Assembly (NCBI RefSeq): GCF_900112675.1
Contig: NZ_FOMQ01000015.1
Location: 59,681 to 123,680 of the forward strand
Source of the DNA: Paracidovorax konjaci
GTDB taxonomy: Bacteria; Pseudomonadota; Gammaproteobacteria; Burkholderiales; Burkholderiaceae_C
Direction of reading: 5' to 3'
Length of the DNA stretch: 64,000 bases
Part shown: positions 43,789 through 53,171 of the stretch, piece by piece
Position numbering within the stretch: the stretch's first letter is position 1
How the letters are laid out: each line of letters starts with the position of its first letter
Notes under the pieces: model-generated
The model's database searches: none
Told to the model about the DNA's origin: nothing
What the model saw: only the letters and a program-made list of their open reading frames with translations
Position numbers and translations under genes: made by a program

Positions 43789-45208
43789 CTGCGGCATCCC
43801 CGCCAGGCACCGGCGGGGGCAGCGGCAGCGCCAGCGTGGCCAGCAGGCCGCTTCCGCCGGGGCCGCGCTGCAGCTCGAAGCTGCCGTGGTGGCGCCTGGC
43901 GATCGACTGCACGATCGCCAGGCCCAGCCCCGAGCCGGTGCCCCGGGAGTTGCTGGCCCGGAAGAAGCGCTCGGTGGCCAGCGGCAGTTCGTCCGCCGGG
44001 ATGCCGGGCCCGTTGTCGCTCACCGACAGGGTGGCGGCGCCCTGGCGTTGCCCGACGGCCACCGTCACGCGGCCGCCGTCCGGCGCGTGGCGCAGGGCGT
44101 TGTCGATCAGGTTGGAGAGCGCCTCTTCCAGCAGTCCCGGGTGGGCGTGCACGGCCGGCGGGGCGGCCGGCATCTCGAAGCCCAGGTCGATGCCGCGGCT
44201 GCGGGCCGGAGCCCACCAGCGCTTGGCCACGTCCTGCGCCAGCGCGGCCAGGTCGGTGGGCTGCAGCGGCACGTCCAGTGTGTCGGCGCGCGCGAGCGCG
44301 AGCATCTGGTTGGTCTGCCGCACGGTGTGGCGCAACTGCTCGCGCAGCGCGGCCAGGCCCTGCTGCATGCCGTCCATGTCGGGCGCGCGCTGGGCGAAGG
44401 CCACCTGCGTGAGCAGCGTGCTGAGCGGCGTGCGCAGCTGGTGCGATGCGTCGTCCACGAAGCGGCGCTGCGCCTGCAGCAGATCGCGGTAGCGCAGGAT
44501 GTGCGCGTTCATCGCCTCGACCAGCGGCAGCACGTCCCGCGGCACGCGGCGCGTGTCGATGGGCGAGAGGTCTTCCGGCGCGCGCGACTGCACCTCCTGG
44601 CGCAGTTGCCGCAGCGGCCGCAGCGACCAGGCCACCGCCGCGGCGGTCATGCCCGCCGCCAGGGCGGCCAGCAGCGCGTCGCGCACCACGGCGCCCACGA
44701 TGAACTGCCGGCTGAACTGGTCGCGCGACGCGAAGGGCTCGGCCACCTGGATGACCAGCCGGCGGTCGCTGCTGCCGCCTACGGGGTGGTCGAGCGGGCG
44801 CACGTAGGTGCCGATGCGCACGCTGGAGCCCGCGTACTCCACCGTGTCGAAGTGCGGCTGGCGGTCGCGCAGCGGCTGCGGCGGCAGCGGCAGGTCGGGG
44901 CTGCCGATCTCCACCAGCCCGTCCTGCGTGGCGACGCGGTAGTACACCTGCCCGCTGGCGGCCAGCTCGAAGAATTCGAACAGCACGTAGGGCAGCTCCA
45001 CCGCCAGGCCGCCGCTTTCGGTGGAGACGTTGGCGTCGATGGCCTTGATGGCGCCGAACAGCGAGCGGTCGAACGCCGCGTTCACGGCCGCTCGCGCCGT
45101 GTGCCAGGTGAGCCCCACCTGCAGCAGGCTGCCGGCCAGCACCCCCGCCAGCAGCACCGCGATCAGCATCCGGCGCAGGCTGACGCGGTGCAGCGCGTCC
45201 AGGTTCAC
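43769..45208 (-). CDS. tctE: sensor histidine kinase, TctE/QseC type
   Basis: A 479-residue inner-membrane kinase starting at GTG that overlaps the regulator stop. It has a span at about 12-33, a periplasmic domain, a second span near 170-195, an H-box with H256 (DDASHQLRTPL), an N-box NLIDNALRHAP and G-boxes DNGPGIP and GTGSGLGLAIV. The pairing with a TctD-like regulator and the adjacent TctC receptors suggests sensing of tricarboxylates. The C-terminus is encoded by repeat R1. Confidence 0.9.
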   Translation of the reverse strand: MNLDALHRVSLRRMLIAVLLAGVLAGSLLQVGLTWHTARAAVNAAFDRSLFGAIKAIDANVSTESGGLAVELPYVLFEFFELAASGQVYYRVATQDGLVEIGSPDLPLPPQPLRDRQPHFDTVEYAGSSVRIGTYVRPLDHPVGGSSDRRLVIQVAEPFASRDQFSRQFIVGAVVRDALLAALAAGMTAAAVAWSLRPLRQLRQEVQSRAPEDLSPIDTRRVPRDVLPLVEAMNAHILRYRDLLQAQRRFVDDASHQLRTPLSTLLTQVAFAQRAPDMDGMQQGLAALREQLRHTVRQTNQMLALARADTLDVPLQPTDLAALAQDVAKRWWAPARSRGIDLGFEMPAAPPAVHAHPGLLEEALSNLIDNALRHAPDGGRVTVAVGQRQGAATLSVSDNGPGIPADELPLATERFFRASNSRGTGSGLGLAIVQSIARRHHGSFELQRGPGGSGLLATLALPLPPPVPGGDAADLLPNK

Positions 45209-45873
45209 TCGGCCGCCTCCAGCAGGTAGCCCAGGCCGCGCAGCGTGGAGATCTGCGCGCCGGTGCCGGCCAGGCGCTTGCGCAGGCGGTGGACCAGCAC
45301 CTCGATCGCCTCCGGGTGGACGTCGCTGTCCCCGGCGAAGACGCGCTCGGCCAGGTCCCGCTTGCCCAGTGGCTCGCCGCCGCTCTGCACCAGCGCGCTG
45401 AGCACGGCATGTTCGCGCGCCGTGAGGGCGAGCGGCTCGCGGTCCACGTCGAACCGCCGCGTGCCGGCATCGAAGGCCAGCCGGCCGCAGGTCCACCGCG
45501 CGGGCCCGCGGCCCCGCGCACGGCGCACCAGGGCCAGCAGGCGGGCCTCCAGCTCTTCCACCTCGAAGGGCTTGGCCAGGAAGTCGTCGGCACCGGCGCG
45601 CAGCGTGGACACTTTCTGCGCCAGCGTGTCGCGGGCGGTCAGGATCAGGATGGGGACGGGGTCGTCGTCTTCGCGCAGGCCCTGCAGCACCGCCTCGCCC
45701 GAGAGGCCCGGCAGGCCCAGGTCCAGGATCAGCGCGTCGTAGCGCTGCGCGCGCAGGGCGCGCCGCACCAGCCGCCCGTCCGCCACCCAATCGACCTGGT
45801 TGCCGCCCTGCGCCAGCGCCTTCACCAGCCAGCCGGCAAGGTCGGATTCGTCTTCGGCAAGCAGCAGTCGCAT
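45205..45873 (-). CDS. tctD: response regulator, TctD/QseB type
   Basis: A 222-residue OmpR-family regulator. Receiver with phospho-acceptor D51 (LILDLGLPG) and conserved Lys in LAKPFE; winged-helix output domain from about residue 130 (FDVDREPLALTAREHAVL to LRGLGYLL). Overlaps the kinase gene by GTGA. The neighbouring Bug/TctC genes on the same strand upstream and divergent are likely targets. Confidence 0.92.
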   Translation of the reverse strand: MRLLLAEDESDLAGWLVKALAQGGNQVDWVADGRLVRRALRAQRYDALILDLGLPGLSGEAVLQGLREDDDPVPILILTARDTLAQKVSTLRAGADDFLAKPFEVEELEARLLALVRRARGRGPARWTCGRLAFDAGTRRFDVDREPLALTAREHAVLSALVQSGGEPLGKRDLAERVFAGDSDVHPEAIEVLVHRLRKRLAGTGAQISTLRGLGYLLEAAE

Positions 45874-45992
45874 TCGGTGTTCCAGGGGGAGGGGCAGGGC
45901 TCCGGCGATCGCGATTGTCCCGGACGGCCGGCCTGCCCTCCCGCCCGGAGAAAACCCGCGCGGCCCGGGGTGCCCGTCCGCCCGGCCGCCGC

Positions 45993-46973
45993 TCAATCGG
46001 GCTTGATCTGCGCGCGGGCGATGACCTTCTTCCACCGCTCCTGCTCGACGGCGATGAACTGGCCGAACTGCTCGGGCGTGCCGCCGATGGCCTCGGCGGC
46101 GTCGCCGGTGAGCCTGCGCAGCGACTCGGGGGCCTTGACGGCCTTCATGGTCTCGGCGGCCAGCTTGTCGATGTGGGCCTGGGGCAGGCTGGCCGGCGCC
46201 AGCATGCCGTACCACTGCGTCATCTCGAAGCCGGGAAAGCCCTGCTCGGCCACCGTGGGCACGTCGGGCAGCTGCGGCAGCCGCTGGGAAGAGCCGGTGG
46301 CGATGCAGCGCACCTTGCCGGACTTGATGAACGGGATGATGGCCGCCGCACCGATCGCCGAGGCATCGACGCGGCCGGAGATCAGGTCGGTGAGCATGGG
46401 CCCGGTGCCCTTGTAGGGCACGTGCAGCATGAAGACGTCCGCGGCCATCTTGAGGTACTCGAAGGCCAGGTGCCCGGCGCTGCCGTTGCCGGCCGAGCCG
46501 TAGCTCAGCTTGCCCGGGTTGCGCTTGGCGTGCGCGATGAATTCGCGCAGGTTCCTGGCGGGCACGTCGGGGTGGACCACGTAGAGGCTGGGCACCTTCG
46601 CCAGCAGGCTCACGGGCTTGAAGTCCTTGGGGCTCCAGGGCAGCTTGTCGAAGATGTAGGGGTTGACCGCCAGCGTGCCGATGTGCCCCAGGATGAGGGT
46701 GTGCTGGTCGTCCGCGCGGGCGACCTCGGACATGGCGATGTTGCCGGCCGCGCCCGGCTTGTTGTCCACGTAGACGTTCTGCCCCAGGGTCTTGGACAGC
46801 TCGACCGCCGTGCTGCGCGCGACGATCTCGGAGCTGCCGCCCGGCGCGAAGGGCACGACGAAGCGCACCGATTTCGAGGGCCATGCGGCCTGCGCGCTCG
46901 CCCGGCCCGGCAGCAGGCCCGCCGCGCCGGCCGCGCCTGCGCCCGCGGCCAGCAGCCACTGGCGCCGCTGCAT
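45993..46973 (-). CDS. Bug/TctC-family tricarboxylate receptor
   Basis: A 326-residue periplasmic receptor with a Tat-compatible signal (MQRRQWLLAAGAGAAG) and mature opening WPSKSVRFVVPFAPGGSSEI. VPYKGTGPMLTDLISG is the family signature. Its stop is 119 bp before tctD, so it is probably co-transcribed with tctDE. Such a receptor may present a ligand to TctE as well as to a transporter. No tctAB genes are nearby. Confidence 0.93.
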   Translation of the reverse strand: MQRRQWLLAAGAGAAGAAGLLPGRASAQAAWPSKSVRFVVPFAPGGSSEIVARSTAVELSKTLGQNVYVDNKPGAAGNIAMSEVARADDQHTLILGHIGTLAVNPYIFDKLPWSPKDFKPVSLLAKVPSLYVVHPDVPARNLREFIAHAKRNPGKLSYGSAGNGSAGHLAFEYLKMAADVFMLHVPYKGTGPMLTDLISGRVDASAIGAAAIIPFIKSGKVRCIATGSSQRLPQLPDVPTVAEQGFPGFEMTQWYGMLAPASLPQAHIDKLAAETMKAVKAPESLRRLTGDAAEAIGGTPEQFGQFIAVEQERWKKVIARAQIKPD

Positions 46974-47157
46974 CGCGAAATGGCGCTCCTGCGCCGTGAT
47001 GGAAGATGAGGGCACGCGCGTCTCCACTGGGTTGTTCTGGGAGGCATGATCATCCGCTGGCGGGCCTTTCAAACGGCTTTCAGCGCGGCCCCTGTTTACC
47101 CTAGGTGGGCGGCCGCCGGCCGGGCGCCGCGCTTTTCCCCCGATGGCAGGAGACACC

Positions 47158-48150
47158 ATGAAGACAGGCCTTTTCCTCGCGCTGCTCGGCGGTTTCGCCC
47201 TGGGCCCGATGGCCGCATCCGCCGCATCCGCGGGCCCGCTGGACCGCACGGAATGCATCGCGCCCGCCAAGCCCGGCGGCGGGTTCGACCTGACCTGCCA
47301 GCTCGCGCAGGCCGCGCTGCAGGAGGGCCGCTACCTCGCGGAGCCGATGCGCGTGGGCTACCTGCCCGGCGGCATCGGGGCCGTGGCGTACAACACCGTC
47401 ATCGCCCAGCGCCCCGGCCAGGGCAGCACGCTGGTCGCCTTCTCCGGCGGGTCGCTGCTCAATCTGGCGCAGGGCAAGTTCGGCCGCTATACCGGGAACG
47501 AGGTGCGCTGGCTGGCCGCGGTGGGCACCGACTACGGCGCGGTGGTGGTCTCCGAGCACTCGCCCTACCGCACGCTGGCCGACGTCATGCAGGCGCTGCG
47601 GGCCGACCCGTCCCGCGTGGTGCTGGGCGCGGGCGGCACCATCGGCAGCCAGGACTGGATGAAGGCGGCGCTGCTGGCACGCGCGGCCGGCGTCCACCCG
47701 CGGCGCATGCGCTTCGTCGCCTTCGAGGGCGGCGGCGAGGCGATGCGCGCACTGCAGGGCGGCCACATCCACGTCTTCATGGGCGATGTGGCCGAGACCC
47801 GGCAGCAGCAAAAGGCCGGCGCGGCGGTGCGCGTGCTGGCCGTGATGGCGGGCCAACGGCTGCCCGGCGACCTGGCCCAGGTGCCCACAGCGAAGGAGGC
47901 TGGCGCCGATATCGAATGGCCCATCGTGCGCGGCTTCTACCTGGGGCCGAAGGTCTCCGACGCCGATTACGCGGCCTGGAGCAGGACCTTCGCCGCGATG
48001 ATGGCCACGCCGGCCTACGACCGGCTGCGCACCGAGCGCGGCCTGTTCCCGCTGGCCCTGGTGGGCCCGGAGCTGGACGCCTACGTGCAGCAGCAGATCG
48101 CCCGCTACCGCGCGCTGGCGCAGGAGTTCGGCCTGAACGCCGCGCGGTAG
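47158..48150 (+). CDS. tctC: TctC-type tricarboxylate-binding receptor
   Basis: A 330-residue periplasmic protein. The signal peptide ends near ASAAS; the mature start ECIAPAKPGGGFDLTC and the later GGGEAMRALQGGHIHVFMGD match classical TctC more closely than the Bug receptors. AGGAG supports the ATG at 47158. It is divergent from the other receptor (184 bp between starts), presumably under TctD control. The TctA and TctB membrane components are missing from the window. Confidence 0.88.
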   Translation: MKTGLFLALLGGFALGPMAASAASAGPLDRTECIAPAKPGGGFDLTCQLAQAALQEGRYLAEPMRVGYLPGGIGAVAYNTVIAQRPGQGSTLVAFSGGSLLNLAQGKFGRYTGNEVRWLAAVGTDYGAVVVSEHSPYRTLADVMQALRADPSRVVLGAGGTIGSQDWMKAALLARAAGVHPRRMRFVAFEGGGEAMRALQGGHIHVFMGDVAETRQQQKAGAAVRVLAVMAGQRLPGDLAQVPTAKEAGADIEWPIVRGFYLGPKVSDADYAAWSRTFAAMMATPAYDRLRTERGLFPLALVGPELDAYVQQQIARYRALAQEFGLNAAR

Positions 48151-48173
48151 GCCGGCCCCTCCGTGCAAACCGG

Positions 48174-48230
48174 TTTGCTATTGAATTTGTAGCAAACTAT
48201 TCAATGGAATCGGCGGCATGGAGCATCAAA
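48174..48230 (+). repeat. dispersed repeat R1, copy G
   Basis: TTTGCTA-ttgaatttg-TAGCAAA then CTATTCAATGG and AATCGGCGGCATGGAGC. It lies between the convergent tctC and oxidoreductase stop codons. Confidence 0.88.
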
Positions 48231-48235
48231 CACCC

Positions 48236-49402
48236 TCAGGCGGCCTGGGCGGACGGCTGCGCGGCCTGCCCGGCGAAGCGCGCCACCGCGTAGGGCTCCA
48301 GCGGGATCGACGTGGTGCCGGTGGCCAGTAGCTCCGCCATCGTCTCCCCGACGCCGGGGCTGATCGCGAAGCCCTCGCCGTTGAAGCCGAACGCATAGTG
48401 CAGCCCCGGCACCCGGGCGCTCGGCCCCATCACGGGCTGCCAGTCCGGCGTATAGCCTTCGATCCCGCTCCACACGCGGATCAACTGCACGTTGCCGAAT
48501 GCCGGCACGAAGCGGCGCAGCTCGCGCATCTGCCGCAGGATGTTGTCGGGCTTGACGTAGGCGCGGATGTGCTGCGCGTCGGCGGGGCCCTTGAGGCCGC
48601 CGCCGAAGACGATGTTGCCGCGTGCGATCTGGCGGAAGTACAGGCCCTCGTGCTCGATGGGCGACGAGAGCCCGATGGACGGGCCGATGGCGTAGGGCAG
48701 GGGCTCGGTCACGCCCATCTGCGGGCCGCGCGCCTCCACCGGCACGGGCTCGCCGAACTGCGCGGCCATGCGGTTGGACCATGCGCCGCACGCCACCAGC
48801 ATCTGCGGCGCCCGGAAGCTGCGGCCGTCGGCCGTGTGGGCGGTGAAGCCCTCGCCGCCGTGCTCCACGCGCAGCACTTCGGCATGCTCGACGATGCGGG
48901 CACCCGCGCGGCGCGCGGCGCGCGCGAAGGCCGGGCCGGCCAGCCGCGGGTTGGCATGGCCGTCATCGGGCGAGAGCGAGCCCGCGACGATGCCGGGCGC
49001 AAAGATGCCCCAGCGCGCGCGCAACTGGGCGGCGGTAAGGATCTCCAGGTCCAGCCCCAGGGGCCTCACGTCGCGCGCGTGCTGCGCGATCGCGGCGGCC
49101 TGGGCGTCGGTGTAGCAGACGCGCAGGTGGCCGTGGGGCACGAACTCCAGGTCTTCGCCGAGCAGAGCGCCCACGCGGCCCCAGACGGCGCGGGCGCGGT
49201 TGGCCAGCAGCATCTGGTGCAGCGCGCGGCCCTGGCGGCGCACGTTGCCGAAGTTGGTGCCGCTGGCTTGCCGGCCCACCAATTCGCGCTCCAGCAGGGT
49301 CACGGAGAGGCCGTGCCGGCGCAGGAAGAAGGCGGTGGTGGTGCCCATCAGGCCGCCTCCGAGCACGAGCACGTCGCTGTGGTTCGCGGCGGGGCCGGTC
49401 AT
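48236..49402 (-). CDS. FAD-dependent amino-acid/opine dehydrogenase subunit, HcnC/OoxB type
   Basis: A 388-residue D-amino-acid-oxidase-like flavoprotein. The dinucleotide fold is VLVLGGGLMGTTTAFFLRRH, and GYTPDWQPVMGP plus GFNGEGFAISPGVG are family blocks. Its start overlaps the stop of the upstream subunit (ATGA). Together with the next two genes it forms a three-subunit flavoenzyme like HcnABC, opine oxidase or D-hydroxyproline dehydrogenase. Cyanide synthesis is unlikely from context. Confidence 0.9.
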   Translation of the reverse strand: MTGPAANHSDVLVLGGGLMGTTTAFFLRRHGLSVTLLERELVGRQASGTNFGNVRRQGRALHQMLLANRARAVWGRVGALLGEDLEFVPHGHLRVCYTDAQAAAIAQHARDVRPLGLDLEILTAAQLRARWGIFAPGIVAGSLSPDDGHANPRLAGPAFARAARRAGARIVEHAEVLRVEHGGEGFTAHTADGRSFRAPQMLVACGAWSNRMAAQFGEPVPVEARGPQMGVTEPLPYAIGPSIGLSSPIEHEGLYFRQIARGNIVFGGGLKGPADAQHIRAYVKPDNILRQMRELRRFVPAFGNVQLIRVWSGIEGYTPDWQPVMGPSARVPGLHYAFGFNGEGFAISPGVGETMAELLATGTTSIPLEPYAVARFAGQAAQPSAQAA

Positions 49403-50796
49403 GGTGCGACCTCGCCCGTGCCCATCGCCAGGGGCTTGACGGGCGCCTGCGAGCGCAGCCGCCCCACCGCTTCGACGGGGATGTGGCAGGCGTGCGCGAC
49501 GATCTCGGCGGCGGCATGGCCGCAGAAGCGCCCCTGGCAGCGGCCCATGCCCACGCGGCTGAAGGCCTTGGCGCGGTTCACCTCGCGGCTGTCCTTCTCG
49601 GCCACGCAGCGGCGCAGCTCGCCGGCGGTGACGGCCTCGCAGCGGCAGACGACGGCCTCGTCGGGCAGGCGGGCGGCCTGCCGGTGCGGCCACGGGAAGG
49701 CGCGCGCCAGCCCTTCGCGGAAGCGGTCCATGGTGCGCAGCGTGCGGCGCAGCGAGGGCGCCTCGGCCGCATGGCGGTCGCGGCCGGCATCGTGGGAGAG
49801 GTCGGCCAGCGCGGCCAGCGCCGCCAGCCGGCCCGCGGCTTCGGCCCCGTCGGCGCCCAGGATGCGCGCGCCGTCGCCGGCCAGGTACACGCCCGGCGTG
49901 CTGGCGCGGCCGTCCGCGTCGATGCGCGGCAGCCACTGGCGGCTCACGGGCTCGAAGGCGAACTCGCAGCGCGCGAGGTCGGCCAGTTGCGTTTCGGCGC
50001 GCAGGTGCCAGCCCAGGCCCACGGCATCGCAGTCGAAAAAGTGTTCGCGTCCGCGCGTGTCGCGCACGGTGACGCGCTGCACGCCGAGCGCGTCGTCGCC
50101 TTCGATGGCGACCGGCTCCACGCCCTGCAGCAGCGGCACGCCCGCGCGCCGCAATTGCCCCATCAGGGCCATGCCTCGCAGCGCGAGGCCCGGCCGCGCG
50201 AGCAGCCCGCCCAGGGCGTTCCACGCGCGGGAGGCGGGCGACGTGTCCAGCACCGCGGCCACGCGCGCGCCGGCCTGCTGGTACTGCGAGGCCACGAGGT
50301 ACAGCAGCGGCCCGCTGCCGAGGAAGACGACCTGCGAGCCGATCGCGCAGGCCTGGGATTTGAGGGCGATCTGCGCGGCGCCCAGGCTGTAGCAGCCGGC
50401 GCGGTGCCAGCCCGGTACGGGCATGAGCCGGTCGGTGGCGCCCGCGCAGACGATGAGCGCATCGAAGGGCAGGGTGCGCGGCGTGGCGCCGTGGGCCACG
50501 TGCAGCTCGCCCGCGGTCACGTTCCAGGCGAGCGTCTCGGGCAGGTAGTCCACCTGCGCGCGCAGCGCGTCGAAATCGCGGTGCAGCGCCTCGGCCTTGG
50601 CGGCTTCGGTGCCGTACAGCCTGGCGTAGGAGCGCCTGAAGCCTTCGGGCTGGCGGCGGTAGATCTGCCCGCCGTCGCGGCGGCCCTCGTCCACCACGGT
50701 GGGGCGGATGCCGGCCTGCACCACGGCCTGGGCCGCGCGCACGCCGGCCGGGCCGGTGCCCACGATGACGATGCGGGGGGAGGCGCCGCCGCTCAT
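49399..50796 (-). CDS. FAD/NAD(P)-binding oxidoreductase subunit, HcnB/OoxA type
   Basis: A 465-residue flavoprotein. The N-terminal fold is IVIVGTGPAGVRAAQAVVQA and the second dinucleotide site is VVFLGSGPLLYLVASQY. The C-terminal part has a BFD-like [2Fe-2S] site, VVCRCEAVT then GMGRCQGRFCG. ATGA overlaps connect it to both neighbouring subunits. Role: electron transfer from the FAD subunit. Confidence 0.9.
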   Translation of the reverse strand: MSGGASPRIVIVGTGPAGVRAAQAVVQAGIRPTVVDEGRRDGGQIYRRQPEGFRRSYARLYGTEAAKAEALHRDFDALRAQVDYLPETLAWNVTAGELHVAHGATPRTLPFDALIVCAGATDRLMPVPGWHRAGCYSLGAAQIALKSQACAIGSQVVFLGSGPLLYLVASQYQQAGARVAAVLDTSPASRAWNALGGLLARPGLALRGMALMGQLRRAGVPLLQGVEPVAIEGDDALGVQRVTVRDTRGREHFFDCDAVGLGWHLRAETQLADLARCEFAFEPVSRQWLPRIDADGRASTPGVYLAGDGARILGADGAEAAGRLAALAALADLSHDAGRDRHAAEAPSLRRTLRTMDRFREGLARAFPWPHRQAARLPDEAVVCRCEAVTAGELRRCVAEKDSREVNRAKAFSRVGMGRCQGRFCGHAAAEIVAHACHIPVEAVGRLRSQAPVKPLAMGTGEVAP

Positions 50797-51170
50797 GCCG
50801 CGCCCCTGGCCTTGTCGGCCCGCGCGAGCGTGGCCTGCAGGTCCGGTGTCATGGGCCAGTGGCTGGCGGGCGGGCGCGTGAGCACTTCCATGCCGTTCCC
50901 GGCGGGCGTGGTGCAGGCGCGCACGCGGCCGCCCTCCGGCGTCCAGACCCAGCAGTCCTGGCAGGCCCCCATCAGGCAGAAGCCCGCGCGCGGGCCGTCG
51001 CCGAACTCGCTGTCGCGCACGCGGCGGCCGTGCTGCAGCAGCGCCACGAGCAGCGTGTCGCCCGCGAGCGCGGCGGCGGGCTCGCCGTCGATGGAGAGCG
51101 CGATCGGCGGCCGGTCGGTTTCGGCCAGGCGCACGAAGCGTGCCGGCGGGCGGTGGGGAATGTCGGCCAT
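50793..51170 (-). CDS. (2Fe-2S) ferredoxin-like subunit, HcnA type
   Basis: A 125-residue iron-sulfur protein. Cluster ligands are C65, C70, C73 and C86 (CLMGACQDC then RACTT). First gene of the overlapping trio; it would link the flavin subunits to the respiratory chain. It lies 30 bp downstream of the Lrp gene. Confidence 0.92.
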   Translation of the reverse strand: MADIPHRPPARFVRLAETDRPPIALSIDGEPAAALAGDTLLVALLQHGRRVRDSEFGDGPRAGFCLMGACQDCWVWTPEGGRVRACTTPAGNGMEVLTRPPASHWPMTPDLQATLARADKARGAA

Positions 51171-51200
51171 GGCGGGCAGAAGGGAGAAGGGGCGCGGGCG

Positions 51201-51695
51201 TCAGCGCTGGTGGGGGAACAGCCGCTCGATGGGGCAGTGCGTCTTGATGAACGGCGACTTGATGACGATGTAGCTGAAGTACTTGGCGATGCCGATGTTG
51301 CGCTCCAGCAGGTCCTCGATCACTTCCTGGTAGTGGTTCACGCCGCGCGTGATGAAGCGCAGCAGGTAGTCGTAGCCGCCGCTCACGAGGTGGCATTCGA
51401 GCACCTCGTCCACCTCGCGCAGCGCCGCCTCGAAGCGCGCGAAATCCTCGCGGCGGTGGTCCGAGAGCGTGACCTCGGTGAACACGGTGAGCGTGTCGCC
51501 GAGCTTTTCCAGGCGCAGGTGCGCGCCGTAGCCGGCGATGTAGCCGGCCTGCTCCAGGCGCTTCACGCGGATCAGGCACGGGCTGGGCGAGAGCCCCACC
51601 GCGTCGGCCAGGTCCACGTTGGTCATGCGCCCGTTCTTCTGCAGTTGCGCGAGGATGCGCAGGTCCAGTCGGTCGATCTTGAAGGCTTCGTTCAT
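51201..51695 (-). CDS. Lrp/AsnC family transcriptional regulator
   Basis: A 164-residue regulator with an N-terminal HTH (RILAQLQKNGRMTNVDLADAV to CLIRVKRLEQAG) and a C-terminal RAM domain for amino-acid sensing (LSDHRREDFARFEAAL onward). Its place inside the operon, between the aminotransferase and the dehydrogenase trio, suggests local control by an amino-acid-like inducer. Confidence 0.95.
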   Translation of the reverse strand: MNEAFKIDRLDLRILAQLQKNGRMTNVDLADAVGLSPSPCLIRVKRLEQAGYIAGYGAHLRLEKLGDTLTVFTEVTLSDHRREDFARFEAALREVDEVLECHLVSGGYDYLLRFITRGVNHYQEVIEDLLERNIGIAKYFSYIVIKSPFIKTHCPIERLFPHQR

Positions 51696-51767
51696 GGCGG
51701 CGGCAGTGCAATCAGGAAGGAGGCTTGGAGTGTGCGCGCGGCGGCGGGTTCGCGCCGCCGCGCGGCA

Positions 51768-53171
51768 TCAGTCCGTCAGGGCTTTCCGCACGTCGGGCAT
51801 CGCCAGCACCTCGTCGAGCGTCTTGCGCAGGCGCTCGAAGAGCAGCGCGTACTCGGACTCGGTGAAGACCAGCGCCGGCGCGAAGCCCAGGATCTGGTCG
51901 CCGAACGAGCGGAACACCAGGCCGTGGCGGTAGCCCGCCGCGAAGATGCGGTCGGCCAGCCCCAGCGCGGGATCGAAGCCGCGCCTGGAGGCCTTGCTGC
52001 TCACCAGCTCCAGCGCGCCCAGCAGGCCGCGGTGGCGCGCATCGCCCACCAGCGGGTGGCCGCGCAGCGCGTCCAGCCCGGCCGAGAAATGCGCCGCGCC
52101 GCGCTGCCCCTGCGCGAGGATGCCGCCTTCTTCGTAGAGACGCAGCACTTCGAGGGCCACCGCCGCGCTCACGGGGTGGGCCGAATAGGTGGCACCGTGG
52201 CCGATGGGCGCGCCCTTGGGCGCGGCATCGGCGATGCCGGCATAGACCCGGTCGCTCACCAGCGTGGCGCCCATCGGCGCGTAGCCGGCGGTGAGGCCCT
52301 TGGCCACGGTCATCAGGTCGGGCTCCACGCCCTCGGCATCGCAGGCGAACATCGGGCCGGTGCGGCCGAAGCCGGTGATGACTTCGTCCACCACGAAGAG
52401 GATGTCCAGCGCGTGGGCCGCTTCCTGCATGGCCTTGAGCCAGCCCTTGGGCGGGACGATCACCCCGCCCGAGCCCTGGATGGGCTCGCAGAAGAAGGCG
52501 GCCACGTTCTCGGCGCCCAGTTCGGCCACCTTGGCGCGCAGGTCCGCCACCGAGGCGGCGATCAACGCCTCGGGGTCGGCGCCCGCGGGGTGCCGGTACG
52601 GGTTGGGCGAGGGAATGTAGTGCTGCGTGGCGAGCGGCAGATCGAAGCCGCGGTGGAACACCGGCAGCGCCGTGAGGCCCGCGCCCGTGGACGACGAGCC
52701 GTGGTAGCCGCGCTCCAGCGCGATGCAGTGCTTCTTGGACGGCCGGCCCGTGCCGTTGTAGTACTGCACGATGAAGCGCACGGCGGCGTCCACCGAATCG
52801 GAGCCGCCCAGCGTGAAATACACGTGGTTGAGCGAGCGCGGCGCGATCTGCACCAGCTTCTCGGCCAGCCGGATGGCGGGCTCGCTGCTGAAGTGGAAAT
52901 AGCCCGTGGCATAGGGCAGGCGGCGCATCTGCTCGGCGGCGGCCTGCACCACGCTCTCCTGGCCGTAGCCCACGTTCACGCACCACAGGCCCGCGAAGGC
53001 GTCGAGCAGTTCGTGGCCCTTCGCATCGGTGAGCCAGGCGCCGCGGCCGGAGGACAGCACCATCGGGCCGCGCTCTTCGTGCGCGCGCCAGGACGACACG
53101 GGGTGGATGAGGTGCGCCCGGTCGATGGCATCGAGCGAGGCGAGCGAGGAAAGGTCGGCGAGCTGGTTCAT
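51768..53171 (-). CDS. class III aminotransferase (omega-amine/putrescine-pyruvate type)
   Basis: A 467-residue PLP enzyme. The Schiff-base Lys is K291 (TVAKGLTAGYAPMGA), the cofactor Asp D262 (FVVDEVITGFGR). It resembles taurine-, beta-alanine- or putrescine-pyruvate aminotransferases. Situated upstream of the Lrp gene on the same strand, it would deaminate an amine released by the cluster. The amine is not identified. Confidence 0.92.
   Translation of the reverse strand: MNQLADLSSLASLDAIDRAHLIHPVSSWRAHEERGPMVLSSGRGAWLTDAKGHELLDAFAGLWCVNVGYGQESVVQAAAEQMRRLPYATGYFHFSSEPAIRLAEKLVQIAPRSLNHVYFTLGGSDSVDAAVRFIVQYYNGTGRPSKKHCIALERGYHGSSSTGAGLTALPVFHRGFDLPLATQHYIPSPNPYRHPAGADPEALIAASVADLRAKVAELGAENVAAFFCEPIQGSGGVIVPPKGWLKAMQEAAHALDILFVVDEVITGFGRTGPMFACDAEGVEPDLMTVAKGLTAGYAPMGATLVSDRVYAGIADAAPKGAPIGHGATYSAHPVSAAVALEVLRLYEEGGILAQGQRGAAHFSAGLDALRGHPLVGDARHRGLLGALELVSSKASRRGFDPALGLADRIFAAGYRHGLVFRSFGDQILGFAPALVFTESEYALLFERLRKTLDEVLAMPDVRKALTD

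Noticed and set aside
48236..51170. Three-gene flavoenzyme as hydrogen cyanide synthase HcnABC
   Set aside because: Subunit layout matches, but the linked aminotransferase, Lrp regulator, Opp transporter and PuuB-like oxidase indicate catabolism; opine oxidase or D-hydroxyproline dehydrogenase homologues share the same layout.
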